Shown piece by piece: positions 31,067 through 43,158 of a stretch of DNA of 64,000 nucleotides. Numbering within the stretch: the stretch's first letter is position 1; each line of letters opens with the position of its first letter. The position numbers and the translations under genes were made by a program. The notes below the pieces were generated by a model. It was given only the letters and a program-made list of their open reading frames with translations. It searched no databases and was not told the DNA's origin. Source of the DNA: an uncultured Eubacteriales bacterium (GTDB lineage: Bacteria; Bacillota; Clostridia; Oscillospirales; UMGS1783); the NCBI GenBank assembly GCA_934456365.1, contig CAKSHC010000003.1, positions 1 through 64,000 on the forward strand, read 5' to 3'.

Positions 31067-32410
31067 TTATTTTCCTACGCAGAATTGTTCGAAAATCGTA
31101 TCCACCACCCGCTCGCTCACGGCTTCTCCCGTCAGCTCACAGATGGCGCCTGCCGCCTCGTCGATCAGCACCGTCACCGCATCGTAGGTCACCCCCGCGC
31201 GCGCCGCCCGCAGCGCCTCCGAAAGCGCTCTCTCCAGCCGGCGCAGGCATTCGCCCTGGCGCATCGAGAAGATCAGGCTTTCGTCCGGCGCTTCGCCGCC
31301 CGTCGCCCGCTCCTCCAAAATGACCTCCAGCTCCCGCAGCCCCCGCTCTTCGGGCAGGGAAAGCTCTACTGTTTGTCGAAATCTGGAGGAAATATACTCC
31401 TTGTTGACCACACAGGGCAGATCGCACTTGGTGAGAAGGGCTATGGTGCGCGCCGGATCGAGCAGGGAGAGAAGCGCCTCGTCCTCCTCGTCGAGCGGGC
31501 GGGAGGTGTCGAAAAGAGCGAGCAGCAGGGGAGAGCGTTCGATCAGCTCGCGGCTTTTTTCCACCCCGATCCGCTCGATGGGATCGTCGGTCGGGCGCAG
31601 GCCGGCGGTGTCGCACAGCTCGATCTTGGCGTTGCCCAAAACCAGCGTTTCCGACACCACATCCCGCGTGGTGCCGGGCAGGTCGGTCACGATCGCCCGG
31701 TCGCGGCGCAGCAGAGCGTTGAGCAGGGAAGACTTCCCGGCATTGGGCTTGCCACAGAGCACTGCCCGCATCCCCCGATGCAGCGCCTCGCCCCGGCGGG
31801 CGCGTTCCGTGAGATTGCGGGCGCGCTCCCAAAGGGCCGCAAGATCGGCCGAAAGCTCGGCGGGGGGGTAGTCGCCGATGTCGTCGTCGGGATAGTCCAC
31901 AAAGGCGCAAAGGCGCGCCGAAACCGAAAGCAGCGCGGCGCGCAGCTCGGAGAGCTCGGAAAAGGTGCGCCCGCCGAGGTGGGAGGCGGCGGCGCGCAGC
32001 TCGGCGGGGGTGGCGGCGTCGATCACCTCCATCACCCCTTCGGCGGCCGTGAGATCGAGCTTACCGTTGAGGAAGGCGCGGCGGGTGAATTCCCCGCGCC
32101 CGGCCAGGCGCGCCCCGCGGGCGCAGAAAAGCGCCACCGCCTCGCGCACCAAAAGCGGCGAGCCGTGCAGCGAAAGCTCCACCACATCCTCCCCGGTATA
32201 GGAGCCGGGCCCCTCGAAGAGCACGCAGAGCGCCCGGTCGAGCACCCGCCCCTCTTCATCCAGAAGCGCCCCGTACACGCTGACGCGGTTTTTGAGCCGG
32301 GCGGAAAAGGCCGACTGCGCGATCTCCCGCGCCCGGTCGCCCGAAAGCCGCACCACCGCCACCGCCGCCGTGCCCGGCGCGGTGATGGGGGCCACAATGG
32401 TATCCTTCAT
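31067..32410 (-). CDS. mnmE: tRNA modification GTPase
   Basis: A 447-aa partner of MnmG. The N-terminal tetrahydrofolate-binding domain begins DTIVAPITAPG. The G domain carries G1 GKPNAGKSSLLN, G2/G3 region DLPGTTRD and DTAGLR, and G4 TKCDLP (usual NKxD, here TKCD). The C-terminal FCVGK supplies the conserved Cys of the CxGK motif. The usual upstream neighbours yidC and jag are absent; gyrA lies there instead. Confidence 0.97.
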   Translation of the reverse strand: MKDTIVAPITAPGTAAVAVVRLSGDRAREIAQSAFSARLKNRVSVYGALLDEEGRVLDRALCVLFEGPGSYTGEDVVELSLHGSPLLVREAVALFCARGARLAGRGEFTRRAFLNGKLDLTAAEGVMEVIDAATPAELRAAASHLGGRTFSELSELRAALLSVSARLCAFVDYPDDDIGDYPPAELSADLAALWERARNLTERARRGEALHRGMRAVLCGKPNAGKSSLLNALLRRDRAIVTDLPGTTRDVVSETLVLGNAKIELCDTAGLRPTDDPIERIGVEKSRELIERSPLLLALFDTSRPLDEEDEALLSLLDPARTIALLTKCDLPCVVNKEYISSRFRQTVELSLPEERGLRELEVILEERATGGEAPDESLIFSMRQGECLRRLERALSEALRAARAGVTYDAVTVLIDEAAGAICELTGEAVSERVVDTIFEQFCVGK

Positions 32411-32432
32411 GCTTTCTCCCTCTTACTTGAGA

Positions 32433-32453
32433 GGCGGGGGAAGCTCCCCCGCC
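32433..32453. other. perfect hairpin between gyrA and mnmE
   Basis: A 9-bp GGCGGGGGA/TCCCCCGCC stem with a 3-nt loop. A T run follows only on the plus strand, so on the coding (minus) strand it is a stem-loop without a terminator tail. It may moderate read-through or stabilise the mRNA. Confidence 0.45.
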
Positions 32454-32460
32454 TTTTTTC

Positions 32461-34968
<2,508 letters not shown>

Positions 34969-34981
34969 CGTCGTCCCCTCC

Positions 34982-36910
34982 TTAAATATCGATGTTCACA
35001 GCGTACTGTGCGTTCTTCTCGATCCAGGCCTTGCGCGGCTCCACCTCTTCGCCCATCAGCACGGCAAAAGTCTGATCCGCAGCCACGGCGTCTTCCACCG
35101 TGATCCGCCGCAGGGTGCGCCGGGTCGGATCCATGGTCGTTTCCCAAAGCTCGTGCGGATCCATTTCGCCCAGGCCCTTGAAGCGGGCAATATCCACCTT
35201 CGCGTCCGGATTCCCGCCGCGCATTTCAGCCGAAATGCGGTCGCGCTCCTCGTCCGAATAGGCCACCCGCTGGGTCTTGCCGCGGGTCAGCTTGTAAAGC
35301 GGGGGCACGGCGGAATAAACATAGCCGTGCTCGATGAGCGGGCGCATGTAGCGGAAGAAGAAGGTCAGCAGAAGGGTGCGGATGTGTGCCCCGTCCACAT
35401 CGGCGTCCGCCATGATGATGATCTTGTGGTAGCGCAGCTTGTCCATATTGAATTCGTTGCCGATGCCGGCGCCCAGCGCCGCGATCATCGGATAGAGCTT
35501 GTCGTTGCCGTAGATTTTATCGGTGCGCGCCTTTTCCACATTGAGCATCTTGCCCCACATGGCCAAAATCGCCTGAAAGCGCGAATCGCGCCCCTGAATG
35601 GCCGAGCCGGCAGCCGAATCGCCCTCGACGATGTAGATCTCGCACAGGGCCGGATCGCGCTCGTTGCAGTCCTGCAGCTTTTCGGGCATCTGCCCCGATT
35701 CCAGCCCCGTCTTGCGGCGCACCGTTTCCCGCGCCTTCTTGGCCGCCTCGCGGGCGCGCGATGCGGTGAGCGCTTTGTCGGCAATGGTGCGGGCCACCGC
35801 CGGATTTTCCTCGAAGAAGGCGGCCAGCTTGTCGGTCATCAGGGCCTCCACCATCGTTTTCATCGAGGCGTTGCCCAGCTTGGTTTTGGTCTGCCCCTCA
35901 AACTGCGCCTCGGTCAGCTTGACCGAGATCACCGCCGTCACCCCCTCGCGGCAGTCCTCGCCCGAGAGGTTGGGGTCCTGATCCTTGAGAATGCCGTAGC
36001 GGCGGCAGTAGTCGTTGAGCACCTTGGTCAGAGCCGATTTGAAGCCCGTTTCGTGAGTGCCGCCCTCGGTCGTTTTGATGTCGTTGGCAAAGGAGAGGAT
36101 CACTTCGCTGTAGGAATCGTTGTACTGGATGGCCACCTCGGCCTCGCAGTCATCGCGCGTTCCCTTCATATAGATGGCCGGATGCAGAACGTTCACGGCC
36201 TTTTTCTCGTTGATGTATTCCACAAAGGAGCGGATGCCGCCGTCAAACTTCAGATCAATGCTCTGCTCCTGCCCCTCGCGCGCGTCTTTCAGCACAATGT
36301 GGATGCCTCCGTTGAGGAAGGCCTGCTCGCGCAGCCGGGTGAGAAGGGTGTTGTAGTCGTAAACCAGCTCCTCGAAGATCTCCGGATCGGGCTGGAAGGT
36401 CACGCGGGTGCCGCGCTTCTCGGTTTCGCCGATCACCTGCACCTCTCCCTGGCGCACGCCGCGGGCGTATTCCTGATGATAGATCTTCCCGTCGCGGTAA
36501 ACGTCCACCTTCAGCCAGGTCGAGAGCGCGTTGACCACGCTGGCGCCCACCCCGTGCAGACCGCCGGACACCTTGTATCCGCCGCCGCCGAACTTGCCGC
36601 CGGCATGCAGCTTGGTGAAAACGACCTCCAGAGCCGAAAGCCCGGTTTTGGCTTCCCGGTCCACCGGGATGCCGCGCCCGTCGTCTTCCACCGAAATGGC
36701 GTCGCCCGGCAGGATGGTCACCAGAATCTTTTTGCAGTAGCCCGCCATGGCCTCGTCGATCGCGTTGTCCACAATCTCATACACCAGATGATGCAGCCCC
36801 GGGGCCGACTGCGACCCGATATACATGCCCGGCCGCTTGCGCACCGCCTCGAGCCCCTCCAGAACCTGGATCTGCTCGGCGCCGTATTGCTGATTTTTTT
36901 CTTCTGCCAT
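34982..36910 (-). CDS. gyrB: DNA gyrase subunit B
   Basis: A 642-aa protein starting MAEEKNQQ at 36910 (AAGGAGAACGGAT ribosome binding site). The GHKL ATPase has [15 protein letters not shown], the transducer domain follows, and the TOPRIM region has EGDSAAGSA and [19 protein letters not shown]. It is of normal length for Gram-positive GyrB. It is in the dnaN-recF-remB-gyrB-gyrA run. Confidence 0.98.
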   Translation of the reverse strand: MAEEKNQQYGAEQIQVLEGLEAVRKRPGMYIGSQSAPGLHHLVYEIVDNAIDEAMAGYCKKILVTILPGDAISVEDDGRGIPVDREAKTGLSALEVVFTKLHAGGKFGGGGYKVSGGLHGVGASVVNALSTWLKVDVYRDGKIYHQEYARGVRQGEVQVIGETEKRGTRVTFQPDPEIFEELVYDYNTLLTRLREQAFLNGGIHIVLKDAREGQEQSIDLKFDGGIRSFVEYINEKKAVNVLHPAIYMKGTRDDCEAEVAIQYNDSYSEVILSFANDIKTTEGGTHETGFKSALTKVLNDYCRRYGILKDQDPNLSGEDCREGVTAVISVKLTEAQFEGQTKTKLGNASMKTMVEALMTDKLAAFFEENPAVARTIADKALTASRAREAAKKARETVRRKTGLESGQMPEKLQDCNERDPALCEIYIVEGDSAAGSAIQGRDSRFQAILAMWGKMLNVEKARTDKIYGNDKLYPMIAALGAGIGNEFNMDKLRYHKIIIMADADVDGAHIRTLLLTFFFRYMRPLIEHGYVYSAVPPLYKLTRGKTQRVAYSDEERDRISAEMRGGNPDAKVDIARFKGLGEMDPHELWETTMDPTRRTLRRITVEDAVAADQTFAVLMGEEVEPRKAWIEKNAQYAVNIDI

Positions 36911-36921
36911 ATCCGTTCTCC

Positions 36922-37170
36922 TTATTCCGTGATGCGCTTTTTCAGCGTCGCAGCCGAGAGCCCGGTCAGATAAACCCGCTCCCCGTCGTATCCGCGGCAT
37001 ACCACAAAGCTCTTGGGTAAAGCGTCGGAAAGGGTGATGAGCCTCCGTTCCTTTTCCGCCCGCGCCAGGTATTCCCGCGTTTTTTTGGAAAAGGTCGTCG
37101 TGTCCAGATCAAACACCCCGATGATATCCGCGTCGTTGATTAAATAGTCTTCCCCCAGATGATAAACCAT
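36922..37170 (-). CDS. remB: RemA/RemB-family (DUF370) protein
   Basis: An 82-aa protein starting MVYHLGEDYL. It matches the small DUF370 family (RemA/RemB, YaaB type) that sits between recF and gyrB in Firmicutes. In Bacillus, RemA is a DNA-binding activator of matrix genes; the role of the recF-linked copy is less certain. Its ATG overlaps the recF stop (TGATG), so translation is coupled. Confidence 0.85.
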   Translation of the reverse strand: MVYHLGEDYLINDADIIGVFDLDTTTFSKKTREYLARAEKERRLITLSDALPKSFVVCRGYDGERVYLTGLSAATLKKRITE

Positions 37171-38267
37171 CAGGCTTCCTCCACAAGGCCGCCGGCCACC
37201 CGGAAAACCTGCGCGCCGTTGATCTCGGGCCGGGGCGAACAGTCGGTCAGAATCACCTGATACTGCCCGATCCTCTCGCAGATAAAGGCGCAGCGCTCCG
37301 GATCCAGCTCGCTGAGCACATCGTCGAGCAGAAAAACCGGCCGGGCCGAAAGCCTTTCTTTCAGAACCTCGCATTCGGCAAGCTTCAATGCCACCACGGC
37401 CGAGCGCTTCTGCCCCGTGGAGGCAAAGCGCCGGGCCGAGAGCCCGCCGATCGATATCTCCAGATCATCCCGGTGCGGGCCGACGGTGGTCGCCCCCGCT
37501 TCGAAGTCCCGGGCATGGGCCGCTTTCAGAGCCCGCAGAAGAGAATCGAGGATCTCCTCGGAAGACGCCCCCTCCCGGTAAAAGGGAGAGGTATATTGCA
37601 AGGAGAGCTCTTCCCGGCCTCCCGAAAGATCGCGCAGGATCGGCTTGCCGCAGCGGGAAAGATCCCGCACCAGCGCCCCGCGCTCGGCGATCACCCGCGC
37701 CCCGCGCTCGGCCAGCGCTTCGTCCCAGACCGAAAGCGTTTCTTCCGCACCCGGCTTTCGCCCTCCCTTGAGAAGGGCCGTACGCGAAGCCAGGATGCGG
37801 TTGTATTCGCTCAGAGCCTTGGTGTAACCGCGGGAGCACTGGCAAAGCGAAATGTCCAGCCCCCGGCGGCGCTTATCCGGCCCGCCCGAAACAAAGGATA
37901 AATGATCCGGCTCGAAAAGCACCGTGATGAAATTCCCGACCAGATCGGCCGAACGCTTGAGCTTTTCCGAGCCGATGGTGATCTCCTTGCGTTTGCCCCG
38001 CGCCAGGCGGATGCCGATCTGCATCTCCACTCCCTCGCAGTCGACCAGCGCTTTGAGAGAGGCCTCGTCGCGGCCGAAGGCGATCATATCCGAATCCGCC
38101 GCTCCCCGGAAGGACTTGGCGCAGGAAAAGAGCCAGATCGCCTCGATCAGGCTGCTTTTGCCCTGGCCGTTGTCGCCCAGCACAAGAGCCGTTTTCCCTT
38201 CGGAAAATTCCACGATCTGATCCTTCAGATTGCGAAAGCCCGAAAGCCTCAGCTTGCGGATCAGCAT
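37170..38267 (-). CDS. recF: DNA replication and repair protein RecF
   Basis: A 365-aa SMC-like ATPase that loads RecA at gaps. Walker A is GDNGQGKSS (about 33-41); the ABC-type signature and Walker B DDVLSELD lie near the C-terminus. It overlaps dnaN by 7 nt. The small S4-domain gene (yaaA) often found between dnaN and recF is missing here. Confidence 0.96.
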   Translation of the reverse strand: MLIRKLRLSGFRNLKDQIVEFSEGKTALVLGDNGQGKSSLIEAIWLFSCAKSFRGAADSDMIAFGRDEASLKALVDCEGVEMQIGIRLARGKRKEITIGSEKLKRSADLVGNFITVLFEPDHLSFVSGGPDKRRRGLDISLCQCSRGYTKALSEYNRILASRTALLKGGRKPGAEETLSVWDEALAERGARVIAERGALVRDLSRCGKPILRDLSGGREELSLQYTSPFYREGASSEEILDSLLRALKAAHARDFEAGATTVGPHRDDLEISIGGLSARRFASTGQKRSAVVALKLAECEVLKERLSARPVFLLDDVLSELDPERCAFICERIGQYQVILTDCSPRPEINGAQVFRVAGGLVEEA

Positions 38268-39388
38268 CCGTCTCCCGCCTTCGCATAGTTGAGCGGCACG
38301 ATGATGAAGGAAAAGGCGTCGCCCTCCTCCGGCTTGATGACCATCGGCGAAAGCCGCGATTGAATTTCAAAGCGCACCCGCTCGCAGTCGGCCGCTTTCA
38401 AAGCCTCGAGCAGATAGCGGTTGTTGACTCCGATCTCGGTTGTCGGCCCGTCGATCTGCGCCGCGATCCTGTCCTTGGCGCAGCCGGTCGAGGAGGAGCA
38501 GTAGGTTTTGAGCGACTGCTCTTCAAAGCGCAGGATCAGGGGAGTGCGCATTCTTTCGTTGATGATGACTCCCGTGCGCTCCACCGATTCGATCATTTCC
38601 TGCACATCCACCACAGCCGACATAGTCACCTCCTTCGGGATCACCGCTTCATACGGCAAAAACTTGCCGTCCAGAAGCCGGGTCACAAAGGTGATGTTCC
38701 CCTTTTGGATCTGGAGGTGCTTGTCCGAAAGAAGGATCTCGATCTCTTCGTCGGTCTCCTTGATGGTGCGCGCCATCTCGGTCACATTCTTGCCCGGCAC
38801 CACAAAGCTGTAGCGCCCGTCGATGGGGCGGGTCAGACGATCGTTTGCCAAAGCCAGCCGCACCCCGTCAAGTGCCACGGTGCGGATGTGATCGTTTTCA
38901 ATTTCGAAGAGCACGCCCGTCAGGATCGGGCGGGCGTCGGTGATCGCCACCGAAAAGGCCGTGCGCCGGGTCAGGTTTTTCAGCGTTTCATAGGAAAGAG
39001 CGATCACCTGATCGGGAATCACCTCGGGCAGCGCCGGAAAATCCTCCGGGGAAATTCCCATCACCGAGCTTTCGGCCTCGCCGGAGGTGATCGTCGAGGA
39101 GAAAAGCTCGCTCGAGCGGAACACCATCGTTTCTTCCGGCAGCTTGCGCACGATTTCGGAAAGGGTGCGCATCGGCAGCACGATCGCTCCCGATTCCTCC
39201 ACCGTTCCTTCGCAGCTCATTTCAATGCCGATTCCGGCGGTCAGATTGTAGCCGACCACCCGGATCCCTTCCCGGTTGGCCCGGATCAGAAGCCCTTCGG
39301 CCGCCTCGATCGAGGATTTGGCCGTTACCGCCCGCGAAGCGGCGGCCACGGCCTCTTCAAAGTCTGCCGTGCGGCAGGTAAAGTTCAT
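38261..39388 (-). CDS. dnaN: DNA polymerase III beta clamp
   Basis: A 375-aa sliding clamp with three similar clamp domains. It begins MNFTCRTADFEEAVAAASRAV and ends FIIVPLNYAKAGDGC near the usual C-terminal binding pocket. It lies directly downstream of oriC and dnaA. Confidence 0.97.
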   Translation of the reverse strand: MNFTCRTADFEEAVAAASRAVTAKSSIEAAEGLLIRANREGIRVVGYNLTAGIGIEMSCEGTVEESGAIVLPMRTLSEIVRKLPEETMVFRSSELFSSTITSGEAESSVMGISPEDFPALPEVIPDQVIALSYETLKNLTRRTAFSVAITDARPILTGVLFEIENDHIRTVALDGVRLALANDRLTRPIDGRYSFVVPGKNVTEMARTIKETDEEIEILLSDKHLQIQKGNITFVTRLLDGKFLPYEAVIPKEVTMSAVVDVQEMIESVERTGVIINERMRTPLILRFEEQSLKTYCSSSTGCAKDRIAAQIDGPTTEIGVNNRYLLEALKAADCERVRFEIQSRLSPMVIKPEEGDAFSFIIVPLNYAKAGDGC

Positions 39389-39726
39389 AGCGCGTCCTTC
39401 CTTTCTGTTTGGGTCCGTTTCTAAAAGAAAGAATATATTTATAAAATAGTCGTCGTAATCGGGGGTGTGGAAACCATGGAAAACTCCGGATCTCCTGTTC
39501 CCGCCCGGCTTTCCTCCGGTTTCGCCCTGTGCAAAACCAGCCGAAAGGCTTTTGACATTTCCGGGAAAACTCCCGCTTTCCCGCCTTCGCTGTGGAAAGC
39601 CGGGAAAAGGTTATCCACACCCCTGTGGAAGCTGTGGATAAATCCCGAATTTTGTCGAATCAAATCGAGAAGGCTTTCTGGGGCTCTGTGGAAAACGGGA
39701 TAAATTTTCCACAGGCTGTGGAAAGC
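39389..39726. other. oriC, dnaA-dnaN intergenic origin region
   Basis: Two exact DnaA boxes, TTATCCACA (39611-39619) and TGTGGATAA (39633-39641), face each other. At least five one- or two-mismatch boxes are at 39591, 39624, 39687, 39705 and 39717. An AT-rich tract at 39422-39449, next to dnaN, is a good candidate unwinding element. This matches the Firmicutes origin layout. The 5' leader and promoter of dnaN must also lie here. Confidence 0.88.
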
Positions 39727-41046
39727 TTATTTTCCCTTCACGGTGGCGATCAGATCCTGAATCTGCAAAGCAAAGGAGGAATCGGAAGCGATCTTGGATT
39801 CCACCCGGGCAATGGAATGGTGCACGGTGGAATGATCGCGCCCGCCCACCACCGCGCCGATCTGCGGCATGGAAAGGCCGCACACCTCGCGGATGATATA
39901 CATCGCCACCTGCCGGGCCAGCGTGATGTTGGAGGTGCGCTTGGAGCCCTTGATGTCGTCGGCCGACACGCTGAAATAGCGCGCCACCTCGGTCACGATC
40001 CGGTCGAGCACCACCTCAAGCGGCTCGTTGGTGTTGAGAATATCGGCCACCGCCGACTGAGCCACCGCCAGAGAGGGAGGGATCTTGTTGATGAGCTGCA
40101 AAGCTAAAATCTTCTTGAGCGCGCCCTCGAGCTGGCGCACATTGTTTTTGAGCTTATTGGCCAGAAATTCCACCACATCCTCCGGCAGCTCCAGATTCAG
40201 CGAGCGGGCCTTGGTGTCGATGATGGCCATGCGCAGCTCGAAATCGGGCGTCTGAATATCGGCCAGAAGGCCCATCTCCATGCGGCTGCGCAGCCGGTCG
40301 GTCAGCTGGCCGATCTCCTTGGGAGGCCGGTCGGACGCCAAAACGATCTGCTTGTGGGCGCGGTAGAGGGTTTCGAAGGTGTTGAAAAATTCCTCCTGGC
40401 TGCGCTCCTTGCCGCCGATAAACTGGATATCGTCGATCAGAAGCACGTCGGCCTCGCGGTAGCGGTCGCGGAAATCCTGCATTTCCTTATTGGCCAGCGC
40501 TTCGATGAGCTCGTTTGTGAACTCCTCGCAGCTCTTGTAAACCAGATTGACCTGCGGATTCTTTTTCTTCACGGTCGACATGATGGCATACAGAAGATGC
40601 GTTTTCCCGAGGCCCGAGCCGCCGTAGAGGAAAAGCGGGTTATAGGCCGTGGCCGGGTTGTTGGCCACCGCCTGGGCCGCCGCATAGGCAAAGCGGTTGG
40701 AATTGCCCACCACGAAGTTGTCGAAGGTATATTCCTCGCTCACCGGCAAAGAGGCGATCGAAACCTCCGGCGCCAGAACCTCTTCCTCTTCGCTTTCGGC
40801 GTCGATGATCAGATCCACCTCCACCGAAAAGCCCAGAACCTCGGCCAGCGTCTGCTTGATCAGCCCGTAATACTTCGCCCGGATGATCTCCCAGTAAAAA
40901 TTGCTGGGCACCGCGAGAGTGACCTTCTCTCCCGTGATGCTGACCGGCTTGATCTCGTTGAGCCAGATCTCCATGGAAACCGGTTTTTCCACTTTTTCGG
41001 CCATCGCTTTCATACAAACGTCCCAAATGTCGCGAACCGACGCCAT
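39727..41046 (-). CDS. dnaA: chromosomal replication initiator DnaA
   Basis: A 439-aa protein. Domain I is at the N-terminus (about 1-85). The AAA+ domain has Walker A GGSGLGKTH (about 142-150) and Walker B VLLIDDIQFI. The C-terminal box-binding helix-turn-helix has GGRDHSTVHHSI. The ribosome binding site GAGGTGG precedes the ATG. The usual divergent rpmH-rnpA upstream neighbours are absent. Confidence 0.98.
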   Translation of the reverse strand: MASVRDIWDVCMKAMAEKVEKPVSMEIWLNEIKPVSITGEKVTLAVPSNFYWEIIRAKYYGLIKQTLAEVLGFSVEVDLIIDAESEEEEVLAPEVSIASLPVSEEYTFDNFVVGNSNRFAYAAAQAVANNPATAYNPLFLYGGSGLGKTHLLYAIMSTVKKKNPQVNLVYKSCEEFTNELIEALANKEMQDFRDRYREADVLLIDDIQFIGGKERSQEEFFNTFETLYRAHKQIVLASDRPPKEIGQLTDRLRSRMEMGLLADIQTPDFELRMAIIDTKARSLNLELPEDVVEFLANKLKNNVRQLEGALKKILALQLINKIPPSLAVAQSAVADILNTNEPLEVVLDRIVTEVARYFSVSADDIKGSKRTSNITLARQVAMYIIREVCGLSMPQIGAVVGGRDHSTVHHSIARVESKIASDSSFALQIQDLIATVKGK

Positions 41047-41195
41047 TTTTCCACCTCATTTATCGAAAATTCTTTGTTTTTTCCATTCGAAAAAGCCGAA
41101 ATTTCCCGTTTTCCCGCGCTTTTTTCTATAAAAAGAAAAGAGATTCCCTCCAAAAAGAGGGCTTAAAGGGCGGATTTCGGCCATATTACAGAGGT

Positions 41196-41224
41196 ATTAT
41201 ACCATAAAAGAAATCAAATGGCAA
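41196..41224 (-). promoter_or_regulatory. dnaA promoter
   Basis: On the minus strand, TTGCCA (41219-41224) and TATAAT (41196-41201) have a 17-bp spacer. Confidence 0.75.
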
Positions 41225-41307
41225 CAAAAAATAGGAAATTTCTCTATTCCGGGCTGTGGAAAGAAAAAAAGAATTAGGCAAATGCAATAAGGATTATCCA
41301 AAGAAGA

Positions 41308-41335
41308 TTGACAAGAACCGGTTTTTGTTTATAAT
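41308..41335 (+). promoter_or_regulatory. promoter of the GNAT gene
   Basis: TTGACA (41308-41313) and TATAAT (41330-41335) have a 16-bp spacer, 23 bp before the start codon. Confidence 0.75.
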
Positions 41336-41357
41336 AAATGGGAACGGAGATGAAAGA

Positions 41358-41921
41358 ATGGATTCCAATCTGAACCATGCTCATATTGAAACCGACCGCC
41401 TGCTTCTGCGCGCCCTGCATCGGTGGGACGCGGAAGCACTCTTTCGCTATGCGAAGGACCCGATGGTCGGACCGGCCGCCGGTTGGGCGCCTCACCGGAA
41501 TCTGCGCGACAGCCGCGCCGCCATCCGCGCCATGCGCGCGACCGGGCGGGTGCTGGGTGTTGTGAAAAAGGAAACGGGCGAGCTGATCGGCACCATCGGC
41601 CTGCGGCGCGACGACCACCGCCCCGGCATCTACTGCGCGGCGCTGGGCTATTCCTTCGCTCCGAAGGAGTGGGGCAAGGGCTATGCCACGGAGGCCTGCC
41701 GGGCGATTTTGGGATATGCCTTCGGCGAGATGCTTCTGCCGTTTTGCTCGGCTGTCTGCTTGCCCGAAAACAAGGCCTCCATCGCGCTTCTGACCCGCCT
41801 CGGCTTCTCCTACGACGGGGTTTTGCGCCATGGCTATCTTTCTTACGACGGAACGGTGCGCGATATCCTGATCTTTTCCCTGACCCGCGAGGCCTTTCTG
41901 GAAAAGATGACGCAGGAATAA
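41358..41921 (+). CDS. GNAT-family N-acetyltransferase (RimJ/RimL-like)
   Basis: A 187-aa protein starting MDSNLNHAHIETDRLLLRAL. The N-terminal ETDRLLLR strand, the acetyl-CoA loop PKEWGKGYATEACRAIL (about 112-128) and the NKASIALLTRLGF segment are typical of GNAT_3 acetyltransferases. The substrate is unknown: ribosomal protein N-termini or small amines are possible. It is the first gene to the right of the origin, in place of rpmH. Confidence 0.88.
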   Translation: MDSNLNHAHIETDRLLLRALHRWDAEALFRYAKDPMVGPAAGWAPHRNLRDSRAAIRAMRATGRVLGVVKKETGELIGTIGLRRDDHRPGIYCAALGYSFAPKEWGKGYATEACRAILGYAFGEMLLPFCSAVCLPENKASIALLTRLGFSYDGVLRHGYLSYDGTVRDILIFSLTREAFLEKMTQE

Positions 41922-41957
41922 AATCTGGCTGAGTGCGGCCGGGAAAGAGCCCCTTGA

Positions 41958-42180
41958 GAGGCGCACTCCGCAAGGAAGTGCGCCTCAGTTGTATTCGCCT
42001 GACGGCGAGTGATATTGCCCTACGGGCCGTGATATCCGCCTTGCGGCGGGTGATATTGCTTGCGGCAGTTTAACGGGCGAATACAAGTCCACGAAAGTCG
42101 CAAGGCTTTCTTATCCCTTTCCGAAAGGAAAATACCACTCCGGGCAAAGCCCGGAATATCACTTTTATAGGTACGGCGAG
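41958..42180. repeat. hairpin-array intergenic repeat
   Basis: It begins with a 10-bp hairpin (41958-41967 with 41977-41986). An 11-bp inverted repeat follows (TTGTATTCGCC at 41989 and GGCGAATACAA at 42076). Between its arms are three tandem units of about 20 bp, each TGATAT plus a small G/C hairpin (42010, 42030, 42051). Beyond lies another hairpin (CCGGGC/GCCCGG) followed by ATATCACT, the reverse of the unit start. No coding frame fits. It resembles repeat families scattered between genes in related Clostridia, but I cannot count copies here. Confidence 0.6.
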
Positions 42181-42229
42181 CATCGGATTTTGTCGTTAAA
42201 ACCCCTTATGGATCTGTTTCGGATCGCAC

Positions 42230-42266
42230 AGAAAGAAGGCAGCGCAAGTTGCGCTGCCTTCTTTCT
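42230..42266. terminator. bidirectional terminator
   Basis: A perfect 16-bp stem AGAAAGAAGGCAGCGC (42230-42245) pairs with its complement at 42251-42266. A and T flanks suit termination of the minus-strand AraC gene and of plus-strand transcription. Confidence 0.85.
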
Positions 42267-42293
42267 TATTTGACCCGGACGGGAGGGAGCTTT

Positions 42294-43040
42294 TCATCTT
42301 TCGGGCTTTTTGGGGCGCTCGGGCTCGCGCCAGGCGCGCGGCGGCGCGCCGGTGCGGGCACGGATCAGGCGGGAAAAATACTTCTCGTCGCCGAAGCCGC
42401 ACTGCGCGGCGATCTCCTGCACCGAAAGCCGTCCTTCGGCCAAAAGGGAAAGCGCGCGGTTCAAGCGTAAGCGCAAAACGAGCTGCTTGGGCGCCAATCC
42501 ATAGGCCTCGCCGAAGCGGCGGCGCAGGCTGCTTTCGCTCAAGCCTCCCGCCCGGCAGGCCTCGGCCAGGCGCAGCCCGGGCTCGAAGGCATGGGCTTCC
42601 AGATAGGCGCGCGCCCGTTCAAGGGCCGGGTCGGCCCGCTGGGCGCGCCGGTCGCTCAGCGCCTGAAAGATTTCCCAGATCTCGGCTTTCAGGGAGCAAA
42701 TTTTTCCCTGCTTCGCCTTTTCCAGGCAGGCGCGAAAGCGCGGCTCCAGAAAGGCGCAGTCGGAAAAAGAGGCCGCTTCGCGCAGGCTGCAGGGCGCCAG
42801 ATGCGCCACCAGGCTCGACCCGCCCGAATAGCGCACCTCATAGGGCGTGCCGTCCGGCAGAAAAAGCAGGTCCCCCGGGCGCACCGTCAGCCGCCGGCCT
42901 CCGACCCGGAAATCCGCCTCGCCGCTTTCGCGATAACTGAGCGCCGCAAAGGGGCGCGCCTGCACGGAAAACACACCTTCCTGATGATAAAACCGATCCA
43001 CCGCCGCAATTTGAAAGAAACTATCTTCAAAATTCTCCAT
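42294..43040 (-). CDS. AraC-family transcriptional regulator
   Basis: A 248-aa protein with an N-terminal cupin sensing domain (RPGDLLFLPDGTPYEV near residue 55) and two C-terminal helix-turn-helices (LRLAEACRAGGLSESSLRRRF and LSVQEIAAQCGFGDEKYFSRL). It is divergent from the GH20-DMT operon and is its likely regulator. A minus-strand promoter TGGACT-16-TATACT (43058-43085) precedes it. The ligand is presumably a sugar. Confidence 0.92.
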   Translation of the reverse strand: MENFEDSFFQIAAVDRFYHQEGVFSVQARPFAALSYRESGEADFRVGGRRLTVRPGDLLFLPDGTPYEVRYSGGSSLVAHLAPCSLREAASFSDCAFLEPRFRACLEKAKQGKICSLKAEIWEIFQALSDRRAQRADPALERARAYLEAHAFEPGLRLAEACRAGGLSESSLRRRFGEAYGLAPKQLVLRLRLNRALSLLAEGRLSVQEIAAQCGFGDEKYFSRLIRARTGAPPRAWREPERPKKPER

Positions 43041-43057
43041 TTTCCCACCTCTTCTTC

Positions 43058-43085
43058 AGTATAGCGCATTTGAGCGAAAAGTCCA
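43058..43085 (-). promoter_or_regulatory. promoter of the second AraC gene
   Basis: TGGACT (43080-43085) and TATACT (43058-43063) on the minus strand, 16-bp spacer. On the other strand a lone TATAAC (43130-43135) before the GH20 gene lacks a -35, as expected for an activator-dependent promoter. Confidence 0.5.
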
Positions 43086-43158
43086 CCCTTTTGGGGGAAA
43101 ACTCCATTCCCTTTTTCTTCTCCTTCGAGTATAACAGGAGAAGAAAAGAGGTGTTTTT

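Larger units (their letters stand above)
41047..41357. other. dnaA upstream region
   Basis: An AT-rich 311-bp stretch holding the divergent dnaA and GNAT promoters and two weak DnaA-box-like sites (TGTGGAAAG near 41255, TTATCCAAA at 41294-41302). It may be a second half of a bipartite origin and an autoregulatory site. Confidence 0.5.

Noticed and set aside
41958..42180. CRISPR array
   Set aside because: Units are about 20 bp with hairpins, and there are no spacers of constant length or cas genes.
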